DNA from: Planctomycetota bacterium
GTDB lineage: Bacteria; Planctomycetota; Phycisphaerae; Phycisphaerales; UBA1924
Length of the DNA stretch: 64,000 nt
NCBI GenBank assembly: GCA_024280755.1
Contig: JAJRPN010000004.1
Coordinates: 1-64,000, forward strand
Direction of reading: 5' to 3'
The notes under the pieces are model-generated. The model worked only from the letters and a program-made list of their open reading frames with translations, searched no databases and was not told the origin of the DNA. This document shows, piece after piece, positions 49,269 through 59,096 of the stretch. Position 1 is the first letter of the stretch. Each line of letters starts with the position of its first letter. Both the position numbers and the translations under genes were made by a program.

Positions 49269-49904
49269 ATGGATATGAAATCAATCATGAATGATGCAAA
49301 GTCTCAAGGCTCGATCTACTTCCCGATGTTTTTTCCAAAGCCCGCTCCCAAGTTTGTGAGCGAGTCAGGCAACGCGGTCTATGGCATTGTCGCCGAGTTC
49401 TCCGAGACCCCAAAGGTCTTTCGCGCAGCCAAGAAGGTACGCGATGCGGGCTATTCCAAATGGGATGTCCATACACCATTCCCGATCCATGATATGGAAG
49501 AAGCAATGGGGATAAAAACAACCAAGCTACCTTTGATGGCGGGTGGCGCAGCGATTGTTGGTGTAGGCATTGCGATCCTGCTCCAGTGGGGAACGACCGA
49601 TTGGTTGTACCCGACATTGGTTCAAGGAAAGCCGTTTGACGCTTGGCAGCCGTTTGTACCCATTATGTTCGAGCTGGGTATTTTGCTCACCGCGTTCATG
49701 TGTATCTTCGGCATGCTCGCGCTCAACGGGCTTCCAAGATTCCATCATCCGCTTTTCTCCCATGAACGCTTCTATCGCGTGGGCAACGATCGGTTCTTTA
49801 TTGCAATCGAAGCCATCGATCCAAACTTTGATCCGATCAAAACCAAGAAGCTGCTCGAAGAAGCCGGCGGCACAGACATCACACTCATCGAAGATGTGGA
49901 CTAA
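49269..49904 (+). CDS. actD: Alternative Complex III subunit ActD (DUF3341)
   Basis: VYGIVAEFSETPKVFRAAKKVRDAGYSKWDVHTPFPIHDMEEAMGIKTTKLP. Confidence 0.92.
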   Translation: MDMKSIMNDAKSQGSIYFPMFFPKPAPKFVSESGNAVYGIVAEFSETPKVFRAAKKVRDAGYSKWDVHTPFPIHDMEEAMGIKTTKLPLMAGGAAIVGVGIAILLQWGTTDWLYPTLVQGKPFDAWQPFVPIMFELGILLTAFMCIFGMLALNGLPRFHHPLFSHERFYRVGNDRFFIAIEAIDPNFDPIKTKKLLEEAGGTDITLIEDVD

Positions 49905-49972
49905 CACAGTTTCGATTCAATACAAACCATAGCGATTCAATCGTTCGAACATACAGACCAACAGGATTCAGC

Positions 49973-50785
49973 ATGATCCAAGCAGGCAACACAACCAAGT
50001 CGATGATCCGAAGAGCACTCATGTGTTCGCTCGGGCTCGTTGTACTGGGCGCAGCACTCGGCGGGTGTCGGGGCGATCGCACCGATAAACCACCGCATCA
50101 GTTCTTCCCAGGCATGGACGACCAACCCAAGCTCAAAGCACAGAGCGAGTCCAAGTTCTTTGAAGACGGACATTCCCAACGATTGCCAGTCGATGGCGTC
50201 GTTGCGTTCGGTTCAGACTCTGTCATTCCATCGGGTCATGCCGAGTGGATTGATGGATACGCCAAAGACCGCGATGACATGCTCAAGGCAGACGAGACCT
50301 ACTACTTTGGGCTCGTATCGGGTTCTGCGGATCAAGAAACACCAGCATATGTTCAACGCATGCCGATCGAGGTCACCCAAGAACTTATCGAACGCGGGCA
50401 AGAACGGTTCAACATCTATTGCTCGATGTGTCATGGCTATGACGGACTGGGCAACGACTCGGGCACCGTTGGGAAGCTGATGAATGTTCGCCCGATTAAT
50501 CTGCTCGATGATAAGTACCGCGATCGCGCTGGCGATGTCGGTTCCGACGGATACCTCTTCCACATCATCCGTGACGGGCTCTGGTCACCCGACGGCACCA
50601 ACCGCATGCCTGCGTATGGACATGCAGTCGACGAGCAAGACGCTTGGGCAATCGTTGCCTATATCCGCACGCTTCAAACAGCATTCGATGCCAAAGGGCG
50701 TCGGCTTGGGCAAGTAGATGTTCCAATGAGCGAGCGACAGATCGCAAGCAATGATCAAAGTGCAAGCATCGGGGGTGACAAATGA
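49973..50785 (+). CDS. actE: Alternative Complex III subunit ActE (lipoprotein cytochrome c)
   Basis: Lipobox-like LGAALGGCRGD; RGQERFNIYCSMCHGYDGLGNDSG; MPAYGHAVDEQDAWAIVAYIRTLQ. Confidence 0.92.
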   Translation: MIQAGNTTKSMIRRALMCSLGLVVLGAALGGCRGDRTDKPPHQFFPGMDDQPKLKAQSESKFFEDGHSQRLPVDGVVAFGSDSVIPSGHAEWIDGYAKDRDDMLKADETYYFGLVSGSADQETPAYVQRMPIEVTQELIERGQERFNIYCSMCHGYDGLGNDSGTVGKLMNVRPINLLDDKYRDRAGDVGSDGYLFHIIRDGLWSPDGTNRMPAYGHAVDEQDAWAIVAYIRTLQTAFDAKGRRLGQVDVPMSERQIASNDQSASIGGDK

Positions 50786-52098
50786 GTCAGATCGCTGCCA
50801 ATAAACCTGCACCAGATATCACAGGCATGCAAGAAGCCGACTGGCAAGCACGCCTCGATAAAATCGCATCCGATCCACGGATGAATGAAGACAACACAAC
50901 AATCTCAGCAGCCAGTGTTCGCAAAGCAGCGATGCTGATGTTGATCATTGGTGCGGTTGGTATTCTCGTAACCCTCATCGGTGCGGTCTCGATCAACTTC
51001 CGCCATGCACTTGGCGCGTTTGAAGTCGGCGTGTTTACCGCGTTGGCGATCTCGCTGGGTTCGCTCTTCTGGATCTTGGTCTTCCATTCGCTCAATGCGA
51101 GCTGGCCGATCACTTTGCGTCGTCAGTTCGAGAACATTGCATCGACCATCTGGGTCCCGGTGATCATGATTGTCATCGTGGCATTGATCGAAGTGACTCA
51201 GGGCGGCGTGCTGCTCACATGGCTCGATCGCAGCGGCGGCTACAACCACCTGCTTGATGTCAAAGCGCCCTACCTCAATGCACCATTCTTCATGGTCCGC
51301 ATCTTGATCTATGCAATGATCTGGATCGGCATCTCGCATATATTACTCAAATGGTCACGCAAAAGCGATGAGACCGGCGATCGTACATTGGGACGCAAGG
51401 CCCGGTTCCTTTCAGGTGCAGGCATTCCGCTCTTCGCACTCTCCACCGCATTCGCATCGTTCGATTTCTTGATGTCGCTCGATTACCGATTCTTCTCGAC
51501 CATGTGGGGCGTCTACTACTTCGCTTCGTGTGGTTTGGCTTCGCTCTCGGCGGTCGCGATCGTTGCTACCTTGCTCCGCAAAGCGGGCAAGCTCGATGGT
51601 TTGGTTACCGAGGAACACTTCCATGACCTTGGCAAACTCATCTTCGCGTTTGTCGTGTTCTGGGCGTACATCTCCTTCTCGCAATATTTCCTGATCTGGT
51701 ATTCGAATATCCCAGAAGAAACCATGTGGTATATCAGCCGACAGCAGCACGGTTGGCAGTGGTTGTTCGTCACCATGACGATCGGTCACTTCGCCCTCCC
51801 GTTCTTGCTTTTGATCTGGCGAAAAACCAAACGCACCACCATGCTCTTGTGTGGGATGGGCATCTACTTGCTTGTTATGGTCGTGCTTGATATGGTCTGG
51901 ATTATCCGCCCGATGGTGTATCTCAACACCACCGCGACCGATCCAGGTCTCGCCGGGATTTGGCTTGATATCGCAGGGGTGGTTGGCGTCTTAGGAATCT
52001 TTGGCGGGGTCGTTGCCCTCAAGATCCCAAAGAGCCCATTGCTCCCACTCAAGGATCCCATGCTCCACGAGTGTCTGCATCACAAAAATTATGTTTAA
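50782..52098 (+). CDS. actF: Alternative Complex III subunit ActF (quinol:cytochrome c oxidoreductase membrane subunit)
   Basis: Multi-TM; HALGAFEVGVFTALAISLGSLFWILVFHSLNASWPITLRRQFENIAS; FAFVVFWAYISFSQYFLIWYSNIPEETMWY. Confidence 0.93.
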   Translation: MSQIAANKPAPDITGMQEADWQARLDKIASDPRMNEDNTTISAASVRKAAMLMLIIGAVGILVTLIGAVSINFRHALGAFEVGVFTALAISLGSLFWILVFHSLNASWPITLRRQFENIASTIWVPVIMIVIVALIEVTQGGVLLTWLDRSGGYNHLLDVKAPYLNAPFFMVRILIYAMIWIGISHILLKWSRKSDETGDRTLGRKARFLSGAGIPLFALSTAFASFDFLMSLDYRFFSTMWGVYYFASCGLASLSAVAIVATLLRKAGKLDGLVTEEHFHDLGKLIFAFVVFWAYISFSQYFLIWYSNIPEETMWYISRQQHGWQWLFVTMTIGHFALPFLLLIWRKTKRTTMLLCGMGIYLLVMVVLDMVWIIRPMVYLNTTATDPGLAGIWLDIAGVVGVLGIFGGVVALKIPKSPLLPLKDPMLHECLHHKNYV

Positions 52099-52221
52099 AA
52101 GTACTATGTTTAAAAAGAGTAAACGAAACAGTTCATCTGGGCATGCCAACGATGCCCAGCACAAAACAAACACTTTCAGATTTGGGAATGATCCCACTGA
52201 CCAACCCGGGAGGGTACAGCG

Positions 52222-52542
52222 ATGAGCGCTGACGAAAACGGACACGACAACTGGCACCAGCATTCTGCAGAAGAAGGTGCACCCCAAGGCGAGCATACCG
52301 CACAAGCAAGCGCAAAGGCGATGGGTCTCACCATCATCTTTATGACGCTCGGCGTGCTGTTTGTCATCATCGTTCTGGTGGTCTACTTCCAGAACTACAT
52401 GAGCAACTACAAAGCCATGATCAATGAAACCACCGATGCAGCAGCAGCCGCGTCGGTCTATCGCGATACCCAACTCGCTTCGATCAGCGCACCAGTAGAT
52501 GCAGCAATGGCCAAGGTGATCGCAGACTACGCCAAAGATTGA
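52222..52542 (+). CDS. Small single-TM protein in the ACIII/oxidase cluster
   Basis: One TM helix TIIFMTLGVLFVIIVLVVYFQNYM; lies between actF and the SCO gene. Confidence 0.7.
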   Translation: MSADENGHDNWHQHSAEEGAPQGEHTAQASAKAMGLTIIFMTLGVLFVIIVLVVYFQNYMSNYKAMINETTDAAAAASVYRDTQLASISAPVDAAMAKVIADYAKD

Positions 52543-52558
52543 TTGAACTCAACACACT

Positions 52559-53518
52559 ATGAACAAGCCTGTGCAGACCAACTTGATGATCATGCTCCTC
52601 GCTCTAGCGAGTGTGCTGTCGATCGCTCCGGTTGCCAATGCACAACGCCTGCTCGAACGCTCAGAGGTCAAAGATCTCAATGGCGTAGAGGTCACCGAAC
52701 ATCTGGGCAACCATGTCCCACTCGACGCGACCTTCACCAACTCCCAGGGTGAAGAGATTGTGTTTGGCAAATACTTCGATGACGAAACACCCGTCATTTT
52801 GGTCATGGTGTATTACGAATGTCCAGTGGTGTGCCCGGTCGTGCTTTCGCAGCTGACCACATCGCTCAATAAGCTCAACTACACCGCTGGCGATGACTTC
52901 CGGCTGTTAGTTGTGAGCTTCGATGACACCGAGACCACCTCGATGGCATTGGGCGAACGAACCAACTTCCTCGGCGAGTACAACAAGGGCACTACGCCTG
53001 AAGCACTCGAAGGGATCGAGTTCCATACGGGCGATGCACTCAATATTCGACGATTGGTCAACTCGATCGGGTTCGGATTCAATCCGCTCGATAATGGCGA
53101 CTTCTCGCATCCAATCTCGCTGATGATCTTGTCGCCAAAGGGCAAGGTCACGCGATATATGTATGGCTTTGACTATCCGCCTCAGGAACTCAAACTTTCA
53201 TTGCTTGATGCGTCCCAAGGCAAGATTGCTGATAGCCTGGGCGATCGCCTGCTCCATTTCTGCTACCGGTTCGATCCATTGGCCGGTTCATATTCCATCC
53301 AAGCATTCCGTGTGATGCAAGTGGGGGCGCTGCTGACAGTGCTTTTCATCATCATCGGGCTCACCATATTGTTTATGGGCGATCGTGTTCGCCGAAAGCT
53401 GTACCTTGCCAAAGAGCAAGAGACAGCGGACGACTCTGACGACCATTCCAACGATTCACATTCATCGAACTCCCACCCCGGCTCGTTCGCCGGGGCACAT
53501 ACAGGTCCTGTGTCATGA
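52559..53518 (+). CDS. SCO1/SenC family copper chaperone-like protein with C-terminal TM and His-rich tail
   Basis: ILVMVYYECPVVCPVVLSQLTTSLN (CxxxC), LLVVSFDDTET; C-terminal TM VMQVGALLTVLFIIIGLTILFMGDRVRRKLYLA then DDHSNDSHSSNSHPG. Confidence 0.88.
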   Translation: MNKPVQTNLMIMLLALASVLSIAPVANAQRLLERSEVKDLNGVEVTEHLGNHVPLDATFTNSQGEEIVFGKYFDDETPVILVMVYYECPVVCPVVLSQLTTSLNKLNYTAGDDFRLLVVSFDDTETTSMALGERTNFLGEYNKGTTPEALEGIEFHTGDALNIRRLVNSIGFGFNPLDNGDFSHPISLMILSPKGKVTRYMYGFDYPPQELKLSLLDASQGKIADSLGDRLLHFCYRFDPLAGSYSIQAFRVMQVGALLTVLFIIIGLTILFMGDRVRRKLYLAKEQETADDSDDHSNDSHSSNSHPGSFAGAHTGPVS

Positions 53519-54705
53519 TGCAAACGCTTGCAAGCGCACAACCCGATATTCTCCAGAAGATGTTCTTCGGCGATACCCCCGCTCCCTCAGAAGCGGCGGC
53601 TTGGTCCGATGGTCTCTTCCTGATGATCACTTGGTTCTCGATCTTCTTCTTTGTCGTACTGATGACATTGATGGTGGTCTTTGTAATCAAGTACCGTCGA
53701 CGCCCAGGTGTGCCCGCTCAACCGAGCCCGCACCACAATCTCCACATCGAGATTCTCTGGACCGTCATCCCATCGGCAAGCATGCTCGTGATGTTCGTCT
53801 ATGGGTTCTGGGGCTACTCCTACAAGCTTGTCTCCCCAGACAATGCCCTCGAGTTAAAAATTCAAGGCTCGAAGTGGTCATGGATCGCTACCTATCCAAA
53901 TGGTGCATCATCGCCCGAGACCCAAGCACTCTCTAAGGTTGTCGACAACGAGAATCATGTCGTCACCCAAGGCAAAGAATACCCGATCTTCTATGTTCCA
54001 GAAGATACCGATATCAAACTCCGCATGATGTCTACCGATGTGATCCATTCATTCTGGATTCCTGAGTTTCGCACAAAGATGGATGTCATTCCTAACCGCT
54101 ACACCGGCTTCGGGTTCCGTACTCCCAAGCTCAACGCGGACGAAACAGTTGTGTTTCATGATGCAGAAGCAAACAGAGACACAATTATCGCAGGGCGTGA
54201 TATGTGGGTGTTCTGCGCCGAATATTGTGGCGACGATCACTCACGCATGGCGGCGACGCTCCGCATCGTGACACGCGAAGTCTACGACCAGAAAATGGCC
54301 GATTGGAGTGTTCAACTCTCACCAATCGACGCGGGCAAGAAGATCTGGACACAGATTTGTAAGAGCTGTCACGAAGTCGACGGCACACGCCTGGTCGGTC
54401 CAACCTGGAACTCGGTCAAGAACGGTGACGGGCAGTTCGGGTATGGGTACGAAGCCGAACTCGTCGATGGCTCAACCGCCATGCGTGACGCGAACTACTA
54501 TCGCGAATCTATCCTCGATCCAAACGCAAAGGTTGTCAAGGGCTTCGCCCCTGCGATGTCAAGCTATCAGGGCCAGCTCTCTGATGAAGACATCGACAAC
54601 CTTATCGTATACATCCAGTCGCTCTCAGATCGCGATCCAAACGCAAGTGAGAACACAGATTCAGACACTGATTCAGCAAATGAAGAAGCCGGGAGTGATT
54701 CATGA
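53515..54705 (+). CDS. coxB: Cytochrome c oxidase subunit II with fused cytochrome c domain
   Basis: CuA site [32 protein letters not shown]-terminal [17 protein letters not shown]. Confidence 0.95.
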   Translation: MMQTLASAQPDILQKMFFGDTPAPSEAAAWSDGLFLMITWFSIFFFVVLMTLMVVFVIKYRRRPGVPAQPSPHHNLHIEILWTVIPSASMLVMFVYGFWGYSYKLVSPDNALELKIQGSKWSWIATYPNGASSPETQALSKVVDNENHVVTQGKEYPIFYVPEDTDIKLRMMSTDVIHSFWIPEFRTKMDVIPNRYTGFGFRTPKLNADETVVFHDAEANRDTIIAGRDMWVFCAEYCGDDHSRMAATLRIVTREVYDQKMADWSVQLSPIDAGKKIWTQICKSCHEVDGTRLVGPTWNSVKNGDGQFGYGYEAELVDGSTAMRDANYYRESILDPNAKVVKGFAPAMSSYQGQLSDEDIDNLIVYIQSLSDRDPNASENTDSDTDSANEEAGSDS

Positions 54706-56492
54706 GTACGCCTGACACACACGCAGGACACCACGACGAGGGGTCATATCTCTCCGGGCCTCCCGGGATGATTGCCCGGATCTGGCAGTGGGCATCGACC
54801 GTCGATCACAAAAAGATCGGGGTTATGTACCTCTTCGCGGTTCTCTTTATGTTCTTCCTCGGCGGCATGTCCGCGATCGCTGTTCGCTACGAACTCCTCG
54901 ATCCCATCCGTACACAAACCACCGAAATAGTTAACGCGGCTGGCGATATCGAAACCATCACCGTGACCACCGGCGAGGGGCTCAAAGAACTTCTCGGCGC
55001 AGTAGGGCTTGGCGATGGCTTGACCGGATCACAGATCTACAACCGTGCGTTTACACTTCACGGTGCGATCATGGTCTTCATGTTTATCATCCCTGCGATC
55101 CCCGCAGCCTTGGGCAACTTCTTCTTGCCCATCATGCTCGGTGCTAAGGATGTCGCCTTTCCAAGGCTCAACCTGATGAGTTGGTATATCTATCTCTTCG
55201 GGTGTACCTTCGGCGTGTTATCCATCTTGCTCGGGGGCATCGATACCGGGTGGACCTTCTATACACCCTATTCAACCACGACCGATGCCGACCATTGGCG
55301 TGTGGTCTTGATGGTGATGGCCGCGTTCATTCTCGGATTTTCATCAATTCTTACCGGCTTGAACTTCGTCGTCACGGTCCACAAACTGCGGGCACCGGGG
55401 ATGGGTTGGTTCGATATGCCTTTGATGATCTGGGCGTTGTATGCGACCTCGATTATCCAAGTCTTGGCAACCCCAGTGATTGGGATTACCCTCTTGCTGT
55501 TGGTCTTTGAACGCTTGTTCCATATTGGTATCTTCGATCCCGCACTCGGCGGCGATCCGGTTTTGTACCAGCACTTCTTCTGGTTCTATTCGCATCCGGT
55601 GGTCTATGTGATGATCCTCCCAGGCATGGGTATCATCTCGGAGATCCTCGCGGTTCATTCTCGCAAGCACATCTTCGGGTATCGCGCTATTGCATTCTCG
55701 TCGCTGGGCATCGCGGGCGTGTCGTTCCTCGTTTGGGGTCACCATATCTTTACCGCGATGGGTGAGCTCGCTGCGATCTTGTTCTCGGGGCTGACCTTCT
55801 TAGTCGCGATTCCGACAGCGATCAAGATGTTCAACTGGATCGCAACGCTCTATAAGAGTTCGATTGTCATCAATACGCCGATGATGTATGCGTTGATGTT
55901 CCTCTTTACCTTCTCGATCGGTGGACTCACCGGGTTGCCTTTGGCAACCTTGGCGACCGATCTGCATCTCCATGATTCGTACTATGTCGTCGCACATTTC
56001 CACTATGTGATGATGGGCGGCACCGTTATCGCATTCATGGGCGGGATCCATCATTGGTGGCCAAAGATGTTCGGCAAGATGTACTCAGAAAATGGCGCGA
56101 TGCTTGGCGCTGCGTTTGTCTTCGTTGGCTTCAACTTGACCTTCTTTACGCAGTTCTTCCTTGGTACCCAAGGCATGCCTCGACGATACGCGAACTATGT
56201 CGATGAGTTCCAGTTCTTGCATCAACTCTCGACCTACGGCTCGTGGATTTTGCTTGTTGGTTTCTTGATCCATCTCGGTGTATTTATTGCATCACTGATG
56301 GCAGGCGAAAAAGCACCCGCTAACCCATGGGGTGGTTTGACACTCGAATGGGAATGTGAATCACCACCAATCGAGCACAACTTCCACCATGAACCAATCC
56401 TCAAGCACGGCCCATATGACTTTGAAACCGTCGTTCCGCCTCACTGTGATCCGAAGGATTACCCGCTCCCCGAGAACCCAGGCAAACACTGA
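54702..56492 (+). CDS. coxA: Cytochrome c oxidase subunit I
   Basis: [79 protein letters not shown]. Confidence 0.97.
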   Translation: MSTPDTHAGHHDEGSYLSGPPGMIARIWQWASTVDHKKIGVMYLFAVLFMFFLGGMSAIAVRYELLDPIRTQTTEIVNAAGDIETITVTTGEGLKELLGAVGLGDGLTGSQIYNRAFTLHGAIMVFMFIIPAIPAALGNFFLPIMLGAKDVAFPRLNLMSWYIYLFGCTFGVLSILLGGIDTGWTFYTPYSTTTDADHWRVVLMVMAAFILGFSSILTGLNFVVTVHKLRAPGMGWFDMPLMIWALYATSIIQVLATPVIGITLLLLVFERLFHIGIFDPALGGDPVLYQHFFWFYSHPVVYVMILPGMGIISEILAVHSRKHIFGYRAIAFSSLGIAGVSFLVWGHHIFTAMGELAAILFSGLTFLVAIPTAIKMFNWIATLYKSSIVINTPMMYALMFLFTFSIGGLTGLPLATLATDLHLHDSYYVVAHFHYVMMGGTVIAFMGGIHHWWPKMFGKMYSENGAMLGAAFVFVGFNLTFFTQFFLGTQGMPRRYANYVDEFQFLHQLSTYGSWILLVGFLIHLGVFIASLMAGEKAPANPWGGLTLEWECESPPIEHNFHHEPILKHGPYDFETVVPPHCDPKDYPLPENPGKH

Positions 56493-56557
56493 CCCCCGAT
56501 TCCGATTGATCTTTGAGAACAGGTCTTCCCAGACAGGTTTCGATAAGGGACATAACA

Positions 56558-57259
56558 ATGACCATGATTGATACAGACATCTCAGGCGTGCCGGCACGCA
56601 TCTTGCAAAGCCCAAAGCACTGGCGCAACCGCAAGCACGAATCGCACTGGCGCTCAGGCGATGAAGAGTTTGACGCGGCCAAGTTTGGTATGTGGCTCTT
56701 CCTCTCTACCGAAGTCTTGCTCTTCGCAGGGATCTTCTGTGGCTACGCGATCTTCCGAATGCTCTATCCAGAAGCATGGGCCAATGGCTCACACTATCTC
56801 GATTGGCGTATGGGCGCAGCAAACACCGCGGTGCTTTTGTTTTCGTCATGGACTGCTGCCAACGCTGTTCGTCTTGCTCAACTTGACAAACAGTTCTGGC
56901 TAAAAATCAATCTGATCATCACGATCATCTGTGCATTGCTGTTTGTTTTTATCAAGTTTAAATTTGAATACATGGCCAAGCTCCCTGTTGGTAAAGCACC
57001 GGGGACATTCTTCTCGTATCCATACGCCCAGGATGTTCATGAGCCGCTCTGGTGGTCGTTGTACTATGTCGGCACCGGCATCCACGCGTTCCATGTTATT
57101 GTCGGAGCGATTCTCTTTGGTGTCGTGCTTTGGTACGCTCACCGCCATCAGTCCTACGGCCCAACCCAGTATACGCTCGTCGAGAACTCTGCCCTCTATT
57201 GGCATATTGTCGACCTGATCTGGATCTTCCTCTTCCCGCTTCTGTACCTCATCCACTAA
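56558..57259 (+). CDS. coxC: Cytochrome c oxidase subunit III
   Basis: FGMWLFLSTEVLLFAGIFCGYAIFR; YVGTGIHAFHVIVGAILFGVVLW; YWHIVDLIWIFLFPLLYLIH. Confidence 0.95.
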   Translation: MTMIDTDISGVPARILQSPKHWRNRKHESHWRSGDEEFDAAKFGMWLFLSTEVLLFAGIFCGYAIFRMLYPEAWANGSHYLDWRMGAANTAVLLFSSWTAANAVRLAQLDKQFWLKINLIITIICALLFVFIKFKFEYMAKLPVGKAPGTFFSYPYAQDVHEPLWWSLYYVGTGIHAFHVIVGAILFGVVLWYAHRHQSYGPTQYTLVENSALYWHIVDLIWIFLFPLLYLIH

Positions 57260-57313
57260 TCTGATTTTGATTTCGTGATTGATTACTGATTTACTCTCAC
57301 CAGAGAACATGCC

Positions 57314-58120
57314 ATGAGCCAAGACACCACAACACCATCAAACGACCTAGGTTGGGATCCAACCGATCCGCACGGGATCAATCCGCATGACGACGCACAT
57401 GAGGGGCACTTTGTTGCCGATTGGCGCATGCAAATCGGGATCCTTGCGCTCTTGTTGTTTTTCACGCTGATGACGGTCGGGTTCTACAACCTTGAACAAT
57501 GGATTGAATCATCGTTCCAGATCATGCTTCCCAAGTGGATCAACATTGCAGGCGCGATGTCGATCGCTACGGTCAAGGCATTGCTTGTTGCAGCATTCTT
57601 CATGCAACTCAAGTATGACAAAGCACTCAATACCTTTGTCATGCTCTTCTGTCTCTTCTGTGTTGGACTCTTCCTCACCTTCACGATGATTGATCTGGGT
57701 TCACGAGGCTGGATCGACCCAGCCAGGGCTCCGCAGATCACGGCTGGCGGCACAGGCGTCGGGCTTAATAGTGCTTCAGCAGACAAAAACTTCTCGATCA
57801 TCATCAGCCCAAAGGTAAACACCGGCGGCATGAGCATGGTTCACTATGCCCGATTGAACGGCAACAAAAATAAACACGGGCTGCTCTACTACCGCGATAA
57901 CGATGACGAAGCAACCTTCTGGGAACACTTCTACAGCGGGCACGCAACGCATCAAGATGCACTCGACGAGCATAACTTCTTCGAGCAACTCGGATATGGG
58001 TACCATGCTGCAACATCGAGTGCCAATGCTTCACATCCTCGTCACGGCTTGACCCCTGGGCTCTTCTCAGATGTCGATCCGGCAGCACACACAACCGAAT
58101 CGAATGGCAATGACCACTGA
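57314..58120 (+). CDS. Cytochrome c oxidase subunit IV-like protein with ~120-150 aa C-terminal extension
   Basis: Three TM segments with INIAGAMSIATVKALLVAAFFMQLKYDKALNTFVMLFCLFCVGLFLTFTMIDLGSR (COX4_pro/CtaF-like), then an unrecognised soluble region. Confidence 0.8.
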   Translation: MSQDTTTPSNDLGWDPTDPHGINPHDDAHEGHFVADWRMQIGILALLLFFTLMTVGFYNLEQWIESSFQIMLPKWINIAGAMSIATVKALLVAAFFMQLKYDKALNTFVMLFCLFCVGLFLTFTMIDLGSRGWIDPARAPQITAGGTGVGLNSASADKNFSIIISPKVNTGGMSMVHYARLNGNKNKHGLLYYRDNDDEATFWEHFYSGHATHQDALDEHNFFEQLGYGYHAATSSANASHPRHGLTPGLFSDVDPAAHTTESNGNDH

Positions 58121-59021
58121 TACGACCACTGATACGACCACTGATACGACCACTGATACGACAAGTACGCACACCCCCAAAGAGAGCAGACGCACTTGGT
58201 GGATCTTGGTCGTAGTGTCGATCGCTTTGATTGTTATCTCGGGTATCTCGCTTGCGCAGCGCATCGCTCACTACAACGAAGCAAACGACCATTCGCTGTT
58301 CGCATATATCCAAGCGACCAGCCCAAGTTTCACATTCGCTGGTCGAGATATTAGAGTTGTCGAAGATACGATTGATGAAAAAGATGTCGTCCGTATCACC
58401 TACGGCGAGCAAGAGCTCGTGCTTGATGTCGCTATCCCGCCATTGCAACCGCTCCCAGAACTCTACGAACGCCATCAGGATTGGCTGACCATCTCGCTGT
58501 TCGCAGATCGCGCGGGCATGTCGATGGAAGAGTTCCAGCAACAACTCAAAACTGATCAAATCAAACCAAGGTTCGGTGTCATCACCCGAACCCCATTTGG
58601 TCTGGATCGACTCGAAGCACCAAATCATGAGAACCTCGAGCAGAAACAGAACTGGGGCAATGGCGAGATACGATCCGATGTGGCAAGGTACGATTGCTAC
58701 GAGTTTCTCCGCGATGGCACCGTTACCCACGAGATCAAACGACACCCCGAGAGCGGGTCCAGTCTTCTACGCAGGCAGAACTATGCCAAACTCAAGGGCG
58801 AACCCATCCCTCAACGAAGAGAAGATGAACTCCAGGAATACACATGGCAGTATGGCGCAGCCCTCAAAGTCATGGCTCGTGCGCCCGCAATCACCATGGA
58901 AAGACAAGCACTCACCGTCGCCGGGTGGACACTGCCCGCGACGGCAACCGGGTTCTTGATGCTCTTGGTTTCGTTCTTCTTCGCCATCGCGCCGCCAAGG
59001 ACTGCATCGAAGCTGAACTGA
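58104..59021 (+). CDS. Hypothetical membrane protein at end of oxidase operon
   Basis: N-terminal TDTT repeats, TM WWILVVVSIALIVISGISLAQRI, C-terminal TM ATATGFLMLLVSFFFAIAPP. Start within the upstream gene is uncertain. Confidence 0.7.
   Translation: MAMTTDTTTDTTTDTTTDTTSTHTPKESRRTWWILVVVSIALIVISGISLAQRIAHYNEANDHSLFAYIQATSPSFTFAGRDIRVVEDTIDEKDVVRITYGEQELVLDVAIPPLQPLPELYERHQDWLTISLFADRAGMSMEEFQQQLKTDQIKPRFGVITRTPFGLDRLEAPNHENLEQKQNWGNGEIRSDVARYDCYEFLRDGTVTHEIKRHPESGSSLLRRQNYAKLKGEPIPQRREDELQEYTWQYGAALKVMARAPAITMERQALTVAGWTLPATATGFLMLLVSFFFAIAPPRTASKLN
58113..58160 (+). repeat. Perfect 12-bp tandem repeat, 4 copies
   Basis: (ACCACTGATACG)x4. Confidence 0.97.
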
Positions 59022-59041
59022 GTTTGCTCTGAACAAAACAA

Positions 59042-59078
59042 TAAAAAAACCGCGTGACCCATGTGCCACGCGGTTTGT
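59042..59078. terminator. Rho-independent terminator, possibly bidirectional
   Basis: AAAAAACCGCGTGACCCATGTGCCACGCGGTTTGTTTGT between convergent genes. Confidence 0.85.
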
Positions 59079-59096
59079 TTGTATCGAATGAATCGT

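Noticed and set aside
46498-49288. Long minus-strand ORFs (46498-47298, 47651-48181, 48503-49288) antisense to actB/actC
   Set aside because: Composition (D/H/R-rich) is typical of antisense frames of G/C-ending codons; sense genes are unambiguous.
58113-58160. 12-bp tandem repeat as a CRISPR array or phase-variable switch
   Set aside because: Units are contiguous with no spacers, so not CRISPR. The period is a multiple of 3, so copy change does not shift frame.
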